Source: Proteocatella sp041738345
GTDB taxonomy: Bacteria; Bacillota; Clostridia; Peptostreptococcales; Filifactoraceae
NCBI GenBank assembly: GCA_041738345.1
Contig: JBGSPX010000038.1
Coordinates: forward strand, 1 to 64,000
Reading direction: 5' to 3'
Length of the DNA stretch: 64,000 bases
This document shows, piece after piece, positions 16,447-24,588 of this stretch; position 1 is the stretch's first letter; every line of letters starts with the position of its first letter. The position numbers and the translations under genes are program-made. The notes beneath the pieces are model-generated. The model ran no database searches. It saw only the letters and a program-made list of their open reading frames with translations, and was not told the DNA's origin.

Positions 16447-18489
16447 ATGGAAAATAAAAAATATTTTATAAAACTTCAAATAACATCCTTATTGATGAGT
16501 TTTGCTATTTTAGTAATACAAATTATTGGGATTATATTTTTGTATCATCATGAAAGAACTTTAAGTTACAAAATAGTTTTGTTTTGTTGCAGCATGACTA
16601 TATTGTGTGCAACCGCTATGATTTCAATATATTTTGCAAATGAAGGGGTTTCAAAAGAAGAAAAAAAGAAAGCGTATATAGATGTTACCGGCATACATAA
16701 CAAACGGTCTTGTATGGAAAAAATATGGTATTTAGAAAGCAAAAATGATACTTTTGATATTGGAATAGCTATATTTGATTTAAACAACCTTAAAAAGGTT
16801 AATGATTTTTATGGTCATGACAAAGGGGATGATTTAATCAAAACTTTCGCACAACTGTTGTCAATAACTGTTGATGATAATAGTTTTCTTGCAAGGTTTG
16901 GTGGAGATGAATTTATAATAATAAGTGAAAATACAGCTTATAATCAAATGGAAGAAATGATAGGCAAACTTAATTTTTTAGTAGAAGAGCATAACAAAAC
17001 CAGTACGGTAGATTTGAGCTTTTCCGCAGGATTTGAGATAAGTAATAGAGAACATTATTATCTTATAGAAGAATTAATAAAAGAAGCGGATAAAAAAATG
17101 TATGAGAATAAACGCAAGATGAAATCGATTTTACCAAAAGCAGAAAAAATAGAAAAAGCACGTTTTGAAGCTGCATCCAAAACTGATATAAGCAAAGATT
17201 CACTACTAGGCTTATATTCGCAAGATACTTTTTTTAAAAACGTTTCAGAGATTATTTCAAAAAATTCCGAGAAAAAGAGATTTGTATTTTTGTGTTCGGA
17301 CATATCAAATTTTAGATATGTTAATGAAAATTTTGGATATAGAGTAGGGAATGTGATTTTAAAATTATTTGCAGATGAAATAAAAGAAAGCAGTGGCATT
17401 GTAAGTGCTTCGAGAATTTTTTCTGACAATTTTGTTTCCATAATGGATATAACAGGACGAGATGATAATGATGTAGTTGCTCAGATAAAAAGAAGAAATG
17501 CGCATATTACACAGCGAATTCAAGAATTATATAAGGGCAGTTACTGTACTATAAATACGGGATTGTATTTTATAAAAAGTGCTTGTGAGATTCCTGAGGA
17601 TATAATGAATTTTTCAAATACAGCTAGGAAATTAGCAAAAAATAAATTTAATAGTGTTCAAGTGTATTCAGAGCAAATAGAGCTAATAGAACGTAAGAGG
17701 GCAGAAATATTAAATAATTTTCACACAGCACTAGAAAATGAGCAACTTGAAGTATATTTGCAACCACAAATCAGTGGGCATACAGAAAAAATATGTAGTG
17801 CTGAAGCGCTTATTAGATGGAAAAAAGAAGATGGGGGTGTTTTGAGTGCTTATGAATTTATTCCTATATTAGAACAAACTGGAGATATAGTTTTTTTAGA
17901 TTATTATGTATATAGAAAAATGTTTCAGTGGTTATACAAAAGAAAGCAACTCGGAATGAAGCTGATTCCTATATCTATGAATGTGTCTAGAGTTCACCTA
18001 AATAGAGTTGAGGAACTTATATCACATATTAAAGGCTTGCAGAAACTTTATGATATATCTCCAGAGTATTTGATTTTTGAACTTACAGAAAGTGCATATA
18101 TTGAAAATGTTCAAAAAGCTGGATTTATGATAAAAAAATTACATGAATTAAATGTAAAAGTATCTATGGATGATTTTGGTTCAGGCTATTCTTCGTTAAA
18201 AGCACTAAACAGTCTAGCATTTGATGAAATAAAGATAGACAAAGATTTTTTGAGCAGAGGCATGACCTTAGATGGGAGAATAGTGCTTCAAGAAATAATT
18301 AGCCTTCTAAAGAAACTTAATAAAAAGATAGTTTGTGAAGGGGTAGAAAAAGAAGAGGAAGTATTATTCCTCAAGAATAAACAATGTGATATTTTACAGG
18401 GATATTATTTTTCTAAACCAATACCTATAACTGAATTTGAAGCACTCCTTGAATATGATATTAAGGCGTACAGTGAAAGAATGGCATAA
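16447..18489 (+). CDS. Membrane GGDEF-GGDEF(degenerate)-EAL cyclic-di-GMP enzyme
   Basis: A 680-residue protein with two N-terminal transmembrane helices (about 10-30 and 38-62). It then has a GGDEF domain with an intact FGGDEF signature near residue 152. A second GGDEF-like domain follows with the motif replaced by FSDNF. A C-terminal EAL domain has AEALIRW, FELTES, DDFGSGYSSL, CEGVE and QGYYFSKP. It could both make and break cyclic di-GMP, although in such hybrids one domain is often regulatory. ATG 16447 is favoured over 16441 because AGAAGG at 16434-16439 then has normal spacing. Its position behind feoA suggests that iron status feeds into c-di-GMP signalling. Confidence 0.9.
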   Translation: MENKKYFIKLQITSLLMSFAILVIQIIGIIFLYHHERTLSYKIVLFCCSMTILCATAMISIYFANEGVSKEEKKKAYIDVTGIHNKRSCMEKIWYLESKNDTFDIGIAIFDLNNLKKVNDFYGHDKGDDLIKTFAQLLSITVDDNSFLARFGGDEFIIISENTAYNQMEEMIGKLNFLVEEHNKTSTVDLSFSAGFEISNREHYYLIEELIKEADKKMYENKRKMKSILPKAEKIEKARFEAASKTDISKDSLLGLYSQDTFFKNVSEIISKNSEKKRFVFLCSDISNFRYVNENFGYRVGNVILKLFADEIKESSGIVSASRIFSDNFVSIMDITGRDDNDVVAQIKRRNAHITQRIQELYKGSYCTINTGLYFIKSACEIPEDIMNFSNTARKLAKNKFNSVQVYSEQIELIERKRAEILNNFHTALENEQLEVYLQPQISGHTEKICSAEALIRWKKEDGGVLSAYEFIPILEQTGDIVFLDYYVYRKMFQWLYKRKQLGMKLIPISMNVSRVHLNRVEELISHIKGLQKLYDISPEYLIFELTESAYIENVQKAGFMIKKLHELNVKVSMDDFGSGYSSLKALNSLAFDEIKIDKDFLSRGMTLDGRIVLQEIISLLKKLNKKIVCEGVEKEEEVLFLKNKQCDILQGYYFSKPIPITEFEALLEYDIKAYSERMA

Positions 18490-18592
18490 TAGTCATTCTT
18501 TTATATTGCTCAACTATATTGCACAATCTTAATCAATGAAGTAATATGAAATTAGTAGATTTGCTTAATAATATTTAGATGGAGGTTTTTGT

Positions 18593-20644
18593 ATGAAAAA
18601 GATAACCGCGCTTATGTTGGCAGCTTTTATAACAATTATGCCTTTTCTTGGCTATGCGCAAGAAAAAAACGCTAATGTGGAAACAAGGCTTGAAAAAATT
18701 GCATCTGATATGATTTCTAATTATGGGGTCACCAGTATTCAATATGCAATTATTGATAATGGCAGTATTATAAATTCAGGGAATAAAGGCGTATTTGCAA
18801 AAAATATTAATAGAGCAATTACACCAGATACTATGTATGGTATAGCCTCGCTTAGTAAAATGTATGTCTGTACATCAGTTATGATGCTTCAAGATTCTGG
18901 AAAGCTTGATATAGACAAACCACTTACACAATACATACCTGAGTTTAAGATGGAAGACCCACGATATAAAAAAATAACCCCTAGAATGCTTATGAACCAT
19001 TCTTCGGGACTGTATGGCTCACATTATCATAATGCTTCTTTGTTTAACGATAACGATTTTACAGTACAGGAAAATTTGCTTAAAAATCTTCAGAGTGAAA
19101 AACTCAACTCAAATCCAGGAGAATTTTCAGTATACTGTAATGATGGTTTTCAGATTCTAGAAATACTTGTAGAACGTGTAAGTAATATGAGTTATACAGA
19201 ATTTATAAAAGAATATATAAGTACTCCTTTAAAACTAGAGAATACAAAAACGCCAATAGATAAATTTAATAGAGATCAGTTAGCAAAAATATATGATGAT
19301 GCAACTGGATATGAGCTTCCAAATTTAAGTATAAATCTTCTTGGAACAGGAGGGATTTACTCTACAGCAGAAGAAATATGTAAATTTTCACAGGTTCTTA
19401 TGGGAGAAAAAGAAGAAATTTTATCAAAAGAATCAGCTTTAAAAATGCAGAATGAAGAATATAAAAATGGGATATGGGTATCAGATAGTCAAAATATTCT
19501 AGGGTATGGCTTAGGTTGGGACTCTACAAATCTATATCCGTTTAGTGAATATGGTATAAAGGCTGTAGCGAAGGGGGGAGATGGTTCTTATCATTCAAGT
19601 CTTATTGTGCTTCCAGAATACAATATAGCTATGGCTGTTGTTTCTTCTGGCGGTTCATCAATTTACAATCAGACATTCGCCTCAAGTGTACTATTAGAAT
19701 TATTAAAGCAAAAAGGAGTAATAAAAGATATAAAACCTAATAAGGTATCACTTATTCCAACAAAAGCTCCAATGCCTAAAGAAATGACAAAATATGAAGG
19801 CACCTATGGGATTGGAACTGTGGCTGGAAGAACCTATGAGGTTGAATTTAATAAAGATGGATTTACAGTACTTCCTCAGCTTGATGGGATGATTCCTAAG
19901 CAAGAGTTTATTTATATAGGAGATAATGAATTTAAAGATAAAAGTGGTGTCAGCAGAATAAAGTTTACAGAAGCAAAAAATGGTAAAACATATATTCAAG
20001 CAAAATCACTTATGGACCTTCCCCAAATAGGTCAAGCGATATTAACCGATTTTCAAGGGGTTAAGCTTGAAAAAAATAATTTGGAAAATAATGTTTTGGA
20101 AAACTGGAAAAAAAGGGATGGCAAGAAATACTTTGCTATTTTAGAAAAAGCGAATTCTAATATGTATTTAACTCCATTTATGATGAGTAAGAAGATTGAT
20201 TTTGATGAAAAATATGGTTATGTTCAAGGCTGTAAGATAATTGATAGAAATAATGCAGTTGCAGCGGTTCAAATACCAGTAATGAATGGTAGAGACCTTA
20301 CGGATATGGAGTTTTATGTTAAAGATGGGATTGAATATCTAAAAACGATAGATATGACGTTTATAAGCGAAGATGCGGTTAAAGTGTTTGATAGCAAAAG
20401 CAATGTTAATATTACTATTCCATCAGAGTCAAAAGCAATTTGGTTTAAACTTGATAAAAGTACAGATGGAAAGAACATAGATGTAAAACTTCCAAAAGAT
20501 GCAGCATTTGCAGTCTATACTGAAGACGGAAAATGCTTGAACTATACAGTAGTAAGCGGTACGAACAGTATGAAGCTTCCTGAAAGAGGAATGATTGTAT
20601 TTGCTGGAAAATCTGGTGATATTTTTGAAATAAACATAAAATAA
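18593..20644 (+). CDS. Exported serine beta-lactamase-fold protein (class C/PBP4* type)
   Basis: A 683-residue protein. A signal peptide (MKKITALMLAAFITIMPFLGYAQ) precedes a beta-lactamase/transpeptidase-like domain: SLSK with S86 and K89 (SxxK nucleophile and base), then YCN in the FSVYCNDGF stretch (YxN). The region after about residue 400 is beta-rich and unlike lactamases; it may bind substrate or the wall. Such large class C-fold proteins are usually esterases, D-aminopeptidases or wall hydrolases rather than resistance enzymes. GGAGGT lies 7 bases before the ATG. It is a single gene, in no visible resistance context. Confidence 0.85.
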   Translation: MKKITALMLAAFITIMPFLGYAQEKNANVETRLEKIASDMISNYGVTSIQYAIIDNGSIINSGNKGVFAKNINRAITPDTMYGIASLSKMYVCTSVMMLQDSGKLDIDKPLTQYIPEFKMEDPRYKKITPRMLMNHSSGLYGSHYHNASLFNDNDFTVQENLLKNLQSEKLNSNPGEFSVYCNDGFQILEILVERVSNMSYTEFIKEYISTPLKLENTKTPIDKFNRDQLAKIYDDATGYELPNLSINLLGTGGIYSTAEEICKFSQVLMGEKEEILSKESALKMQNEEYKNGIWVSDSQNILGYGLGWDSTNLYPFSEYGIKAVAKGGDGSYHSSLIVLPEYNIAMAVVSSGGSSIYNQTFASSVLLELLKQKGVIKDIKPNKVSLIPTKAPMPKEMTKYEGTYGIGTVAGRTYEVEFNKDGFTVLPQLDGMIPKQEFIYIGDNEFKDKSGVSRIKFTEAKNGKTYIQAKSLMDLPQIGQAILTDFQGVKLEKNNLENNVLENWKKRDGKKYFAILEKANSNMYLTPFMMSKKIDFDEKYGYVQGCKIIDRNNAVAAVQIPVMNGRDLTDMEFYVKDGIEYLKTIDMTFISEDAVKVFDSKSNVNITIPSESKAIWFKLDKSTDGKNIDVKLPKDAAFAVYTEDGKCLNYTVVSGTNSMKLPERGMIVFAGKSGDIFEINIK

Positions 20645-20651
20645 CTAAACC

Positions 20652-20667
20652 TGACATACAGCTGTCA
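20652..20667. promoter_or_regulatory. Candidate operator dyad upstream of the GNAT fusion gene
   Basis: TGACA (20652-20656) and TGTCA (20663-20667) form a short inverted repeat with a 6-base spacer, directly upstream of TATTATAAAT, which may contain the -10. It ends 46 bases before the start at 20714. Confidence 0.3.
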
Positions 20668-20713
20668 TATTATAAATGATATGATTAGAGTATAAAGAAA
20701 GTGAGGTGTATTT

Positions 20714-21859
20714 ATGGCTGATAATTATATAAATTTAACATTAGACAATTTAGAAGATGAACATTTGTGTTGTGCAATTTCAGATAAAAAGCATCAAGTG
20801 GGAGTCGATTTAAAAAAAGAATGGTTAAAAGATAGATTGAAAGAGGGGCATGTTTTTAGAAAGCTAGATCAAAAAGGAAAAGTTTTTATTGAATATGCTC
20901 CACTTGAAAAAGCTTGGGTTCCGATAGTCGGAGAAAACTATATGTATATCTATTGTTTATGGGTGTCTGGGAGCTTTAAAGGGCATGGTCATGCAAATGA
21001 ACTTCTTGAAGGCTGTATAAAAGATGCTAAGCAAAAGGGGAAATCTGGAATCTGTATATTAAGCTCAAAAAAGAAAATGCCATTTTTGTCCGACCCTCAA
21101 TATTTAAAATACAAGGGTTTTAAAGTGTGCGACACGGCAGAACCTTATTTTGAATTGCTTTATTTATCTTTTGACGAGCAAAGTGAAAAACCAAAATTTA
21201 AGTCTCAGGCAAAGACTGGGGAGATTTCAGATAACGGCTTTGTCTTTTATTACACTAACCAATGTCCATATACAGTGAAATATGTGTCAATCATTGCAAA
21301 TTTGGCAGAAGAAAACGGTTTTGATGTTACAATTAGGCATTTGACCAGTGTGGAAATTGCAAAAAATGCTCCAACACCATTTACTACGTATAGTGTATAT
21401 TACAATGGAAAGTTTGTGACTAATGAAATTCTTTCGGAGAAGAAATTTGAAAAGATTTTTTTGATAGGTGATAATAATATGAATAAAAAGCCATTTCAAT
21501 CGATTGAGGATTATATTAATAATCAACCAGATGAAACTAGAAGGGCATTGGAATATATACGTTCATTTATTCTAGAAGCTGTTCCAGATGCAATAGAAAT
21601 ATTTAATTATGACATTCCGGCTTTTGCTCTTACGACGGGAGGGAAAAGAGAGCAGCAGGTTATGATTGCAGGATACAAAAAACATATAGGTTTTTATCCT
21701 CACCCGACAGTTATCGAACATTTTTCAGATGAATTAAAAGAATATAAAATAGGCAAAGGCTCAGTTCAATTTCCAATAAATAAGCCTTTACCAAAGGAAT
21801 TGATTATAAGAATGGTAAAATATAGGAACGGTTTAATTGATGAATTAAATCAATATTGA
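20714..21859 (+). CDS. GNAT acetyltransferase/YoaP domain fused to a DUF1801 (YdhG-like) domain
   Basis: A 381-residue protein made of parts normally found separately. Residues 1-150 are a GNAT acetyltransferase (IYCLWVSGSFKGHGHANELL is the acetyl-CoA loop region). Residues 165-250 match the YoaP domain that follows GNAT in B. subtilis YoaP (FYYTNQCPYTVKYV). From M256 on is a DUF1801/YdhG domain (SIEDYINNQPDETRRALEYI...YPHPTVIEHFSDELKEYKIGKGSVQFP). M256 (ATG 21479) has AGGTGA upstream, so the DUF1801 part may also be translated on its own. The fusion probably arose by deletion or stop loss between neighbouring genes. GTGAGG lies before the start. The substrate is unknown. Confidence 0.8.
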   Translation: MADNYINLTLDNLEDEHLCCAISDKKHQVGVDLKKEWLKDRLKEGHVFRKLDQKGKVFIEYAPLEKAWVPIVGENYMYIYCLWVSGSFKGHGHANELLEGCIKDAKQKGKSGICILSSKKKMPFLSDPQYLKYKGFKVCDTAEPYFELLYLSFDEQSEKPKFKSQAKTGEISDNGFVFYYTNQCPYTVKYVSIIANLAEENGFDVTIRHLTSVEIAKNAPTPFTTYSVYYNGKFVTNEILSEKKFEKIFLIGDNNMNKKPFQSIEDYINNQPDETRRALEYIRSFILEAVPDAIEIFNYDIPAFALTTGGKREQQVMIAGYKKHIGFYPHPTVIEHFSDELKEYKIGKGSVQFPINKPLPKELIIRMVKYRNGLIDELNQY

Positions 21860-21862
21860 AAA

Positions 21863-22165
21863 TGGGCAAAATCAGATAATTTTCATCTTCGTAGGTTGGC
21901 AAGTGAAGGATTACGCCCAAAGTTACCATGGGCTACTAAGTTAGAAATATTTATTTATAATCCTAAGCCAGTATTTGATATTTTGGAAACTCTTAAAGAA
22001 GATGAGGTCATGTTTGTAAAAAAATCCGTCGCCAATCATCTGACCGACTGGTTGAAAGTTAACAAAGAACCAACTGTTGAATTGATAAAAAAATGGAGCA
22101 AATCAGATAATATAAATACAAAGTGGATTATTAAACGCGCCACAAGGAAAATAAATATTGAATAA
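21863..22165 (+). pseudogene. C-terminal fragment of a DNA alkylation repair HEAT-repeat enzyme
   Basis: Immediately after the fusion gene's stop (21857-21859), in the same frame, the sequence reads WAKSDNFHLRRLASEG, then GLRPKLPWA, DEVMFVKKSVANHLTDW and WIIKRATRKI. This is the characteristic end of AlkC/AlkD-type DNA alkylation repair proteins. Only about 100 residues remain of a protein normally more than twice that long. It has no start codon or ribosome binding site at the proper place. The junction suggests a deletion that removed the front of the repair gene. An ORF beginning at 21896 would be artificial. Confidence 0.75.
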
Positions 22166-22238
22166 CAGGATATACTTTATATGGTTATTAATTTCTTGTT
22201 TTCGTTTATCCATAAAAATCTATATACAAGTACTGCTT

Positions 22239-22267
22239 TTACTTTGGGCAGGGTTTTGTAGTATAAT
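22239..22267 (+). promoter_or_regulatory. Candidate topB promoter
   Basis: A consensus TATAAT at 22262-22267 lies 34 bases before the topB ATG. The element 17 bp upstream (TTACTT) is a weak -35. Confidence 0.4.
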
Positions 22268-22300
22268 ATAAGTTGTTCAAAAAGAAAAGCGAGGATAGAA

Positions 22301-24466
22301 ATGAAAAAACTTATAATTGCAGAAAAACCAAGCCTTGCTATGGAAATAGTAAAAGCAATAGGAAAGATGAATCGAAATGATGGTTATTTTGAAAATGAAA
22401 GCTACATTGTAAGCTTTGCCTTTGGGCATCTTATGGTACTTCAGGATATAGATGACTATTATAAACGAGAAAAAACTAAATGGATAATAGAGGAACTCCC
22501 ATTCGTGCCACAAGTATTCTTGTTCAAACTAAGAAACGACGTTGGAGTCATAAAACAGTATAATACTTTGAAAAATCTTATAAAAAGAGATGATGTAACT
22601 CATATAGTAAACTGTGGTGACGCCGATAGAGAAGGGGAAGTTATAATAAATAATATAATTTATAAAGCCCTATATGAGCTTAAACTAAAAAAAGATGTTG
22701 AAAGATTGTGGCTTAAATCGATAAATCAGGAGGAAATCCAGAACTCTTTAAGTCGTTTGAAACCGATAGTTGAAACCAAAAATTTATACAATGAAGGGCT
22801 TGCAAGAACATATCTTGATTGGCTGTATGGAATAAATTTAACAAGGTATGTAAGTATAAAAGCAGGAGATTTACTTCCGGTTGGAAGGGTACTTACTCCG
22901 ATAGTTAAAAAGGTATATGACCGTAAAAAAGAAATTGAAAATTTTGTTCCTGAAAATTATGTTGAGCTTGAAATAATAATAAAAAAAGATGAGCAAGAAC
23001 TAAAAGCTACCGTTAAAAACAGTAAATTTAAAGCGCCGATTGACAGAGATAAGATAAAAGAACTGGTAAAAGCTCTAAATTCTGCGGATTCAATAGTGAC
23101 TGACAAACAGATTAAATCCGTTGAAAAGAAGCCTAAAAAACTATTTTCGCTTACAACACTTCAAAACCATATGGTTAAAAATCACAAAATGACGCTTGAA
23201 GATACGCTTAAGTATGTACAGAGTCTGTATGAGAAGGGATATGTAACTTATCCTAGGACTAACACAGAATATCTTCATACTAGTGAAATAGAAGATGTTA
23301 AGAAGCTTGTACAAACATATGCTAATCCATATGATATAGTATTTAAGAATACGAAGGCGCTATTTGATGATAGTAAAGTAGAAAGTCATAGTGCACTACT
23401 TCCTACAGTTAAGCGTACGGATGGCCGTAATTTTAATGAATTTGAAAAACAAGTATATTCAGTTATATTTAGTCGCTTTCTTGCTAACTTTTGTAAAGAA
23501 AAAACGATTGTAGAAGAAACTAAGATACAGATAAAAGCACTTGATTATATAACAGAGCTTAAGGGAAATAGTATAAAGCAATTAGGTTTCTATAAATATG
23601 AAAAACCTGATTCAAAAGAAAAACTTCTTCCATATTTTGAACTAAATGAAATCGTAGATGCAGAATATATTGATGCGGACAAGGAAACCAGTCCCCCGAA
23701 ACTACTTACCCTTGTAGAAATGAACAATTATCTAAAAAATCCTTTTAAAGAAGAACGCAGAAATAAAAATAATGAAGCTTTAAATGATAACTCTACAGAA
23801 GAAGCTATTTCTGAAGAGGATGAAGATAAATCGCAAGAAGATGCAGATTATGCGCAGATGCTTAAGGGAATCGAAATTGGAACGGTAGCCACAAGAGATA
23901 GTATAATTGGAAATGCTGTGAAATACAGTTATATAACTGAAACTAAAACCGTACTTGATATTACAGAAAAAGGGATTTATCTTATTGAGGCGCTTGAAAA
24001 ATTGACTATAGATATGTCGAAGGAGAAAACGGTAGAAACCTCTATAATTTTAAAGGATATATACAGGAGCGAAAGAACGGTTCAAAGTGCTATACAAGCT
24101 ACGGAGGCTTATTTTAAAGAACTTATGTCTCAGGATATAACTATTCAAAAAATAAGCAGAACTTATCCAGATAGAGAAATAATAGGGAAATGTCCAAAAT
24201 GTGGTAAAAATATATATGAACACTCAAAAGCATATTATTGTGAAGGCTATAAGGATGAACCTAAATGCAATTTTTCAATTTGGAAAGATAATAAATTTTT
24301 CAAAGATAAGGGTAAAAAGCTTACAAAAACTATGGCAAAAAAACTGATTGCTCTTCAAGAGATAGAAGTAAAGAAGCTTAAATCAAAAGAAGGTAAAGAA
24401 TATGATGCTTTTATAAAAATAAAGCTGCCTATAGAGCAATATGTGAATTTTGAAATGCGGTTTTAA
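22301..24466 (+). CDS. topB: DNA topoisomerase III (type IA)
   Basis: A 721-residue type IA topoisomerase. The Toprim domain starts with KKLIIAEKPSLAMEI and has the acidic triad CGDADREGE. The active-site tyrosine is Y317 in YVTYPRTNTEYL. LPVGRVLTP and TTLQNHM mark the central domains. A single C-terminal zinc ribbon (GKCPKCGKNIYEHSKAYYC) is present near residue 630. The AEKPSLA start and single ribbon separate it from TopA. It relaxes and decatenates single-stranded-containing DNA. ATG 22301 follows GCGAGG. The gene appears to be a single unit with a bidirectional terminator. Confidence 0.93.
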   Translation: MKKLIIAEKPSLAMEIVKAIGKMNRNDGYFENESYIVSFAFGHLMVLQDIDDYYKREKTKWIIEELPFVPQVFLFKLRNDVGVIKQYNTLKNLIKRDDVTHIVNCGDADREGEVIINNIIYKALYELKLKKDVERLWLKSINQEEIQNSLSRLKPIVETKNLYNEGLARTYLDWLYGINLTRYVSIKAGDLLPVGRVLTPIVKKVYDRKKEIENFVPENYVELEIIIKKDEQELKATVKNSKFKAPIDRDKIKELVKALNSADSIVTDKQIKSVEKKPKKLFSLTTLQNHMVKNHKMTLEDTLKYVQSLYEKGYVTYPRTNTEYLHTSEIEDVKKLVQTYANPYDIVFKNTKALFDDSKVESHSALLPTVKRTDGRNFNEFEKQVYSVIFSRFLANFCKEKTIVEETKIQIKALDYITELKGNSIKQLGFYKYEKPDSKEKLLPYFELNEIVDAEYIDADKETSPPKLLTLVEMNNYLKNPFKEERRNKNNEALNDNSTEEAISEEDEDKSQEDADYAQMLKGIEIGTVATRDSIIGNAVKYSYITETKTVLDITEKGIYLIEALEKLTIDMSKEKTVETSIILKDIYRSERTVQSAIQATEAYFKELMSQDITIQKISRTYPDREIIGKCPKCGKNIYEHSKAYYCEGYKDEPKCNFSIWKDNKFFKDKGKKLTKTMAKKLIALQEIEVKKLKSKEGKEYDAFIKIKLPIEQYVNFEMRF

Positions 24467-24490
24467 TACCTAAAATTATAAATATAATCA

Positions 24491-24540
24491 AAAAAGAGAT
24501 ATTCTACTTAATTAAAATATTAAGAAGACATCTCTTTTTT
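24491..24540. terminator. Bidirectional terminator between topB and the EAL gene
   Basis: AAAAAGAGAT (24491-24500) pairs with ATCTCTTTTT (24530-24539); the A- and T-tracts serve both directions. A closely similar element lies at 47420-47466. Confidence 0.8.
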
Positions 24541-24588
24541 GATAATTCTAGCATCTAGTTCTATATGCCTGTATTAATAAATAGGTTT

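Noticed and set aside
18593..20644. Antibiotic resistance beta-lactamase
   Set aside because: The SxxK fold is shared by many esterases and wall enzymes; the size and the long C-terminal part argue against a resistance enzyme.
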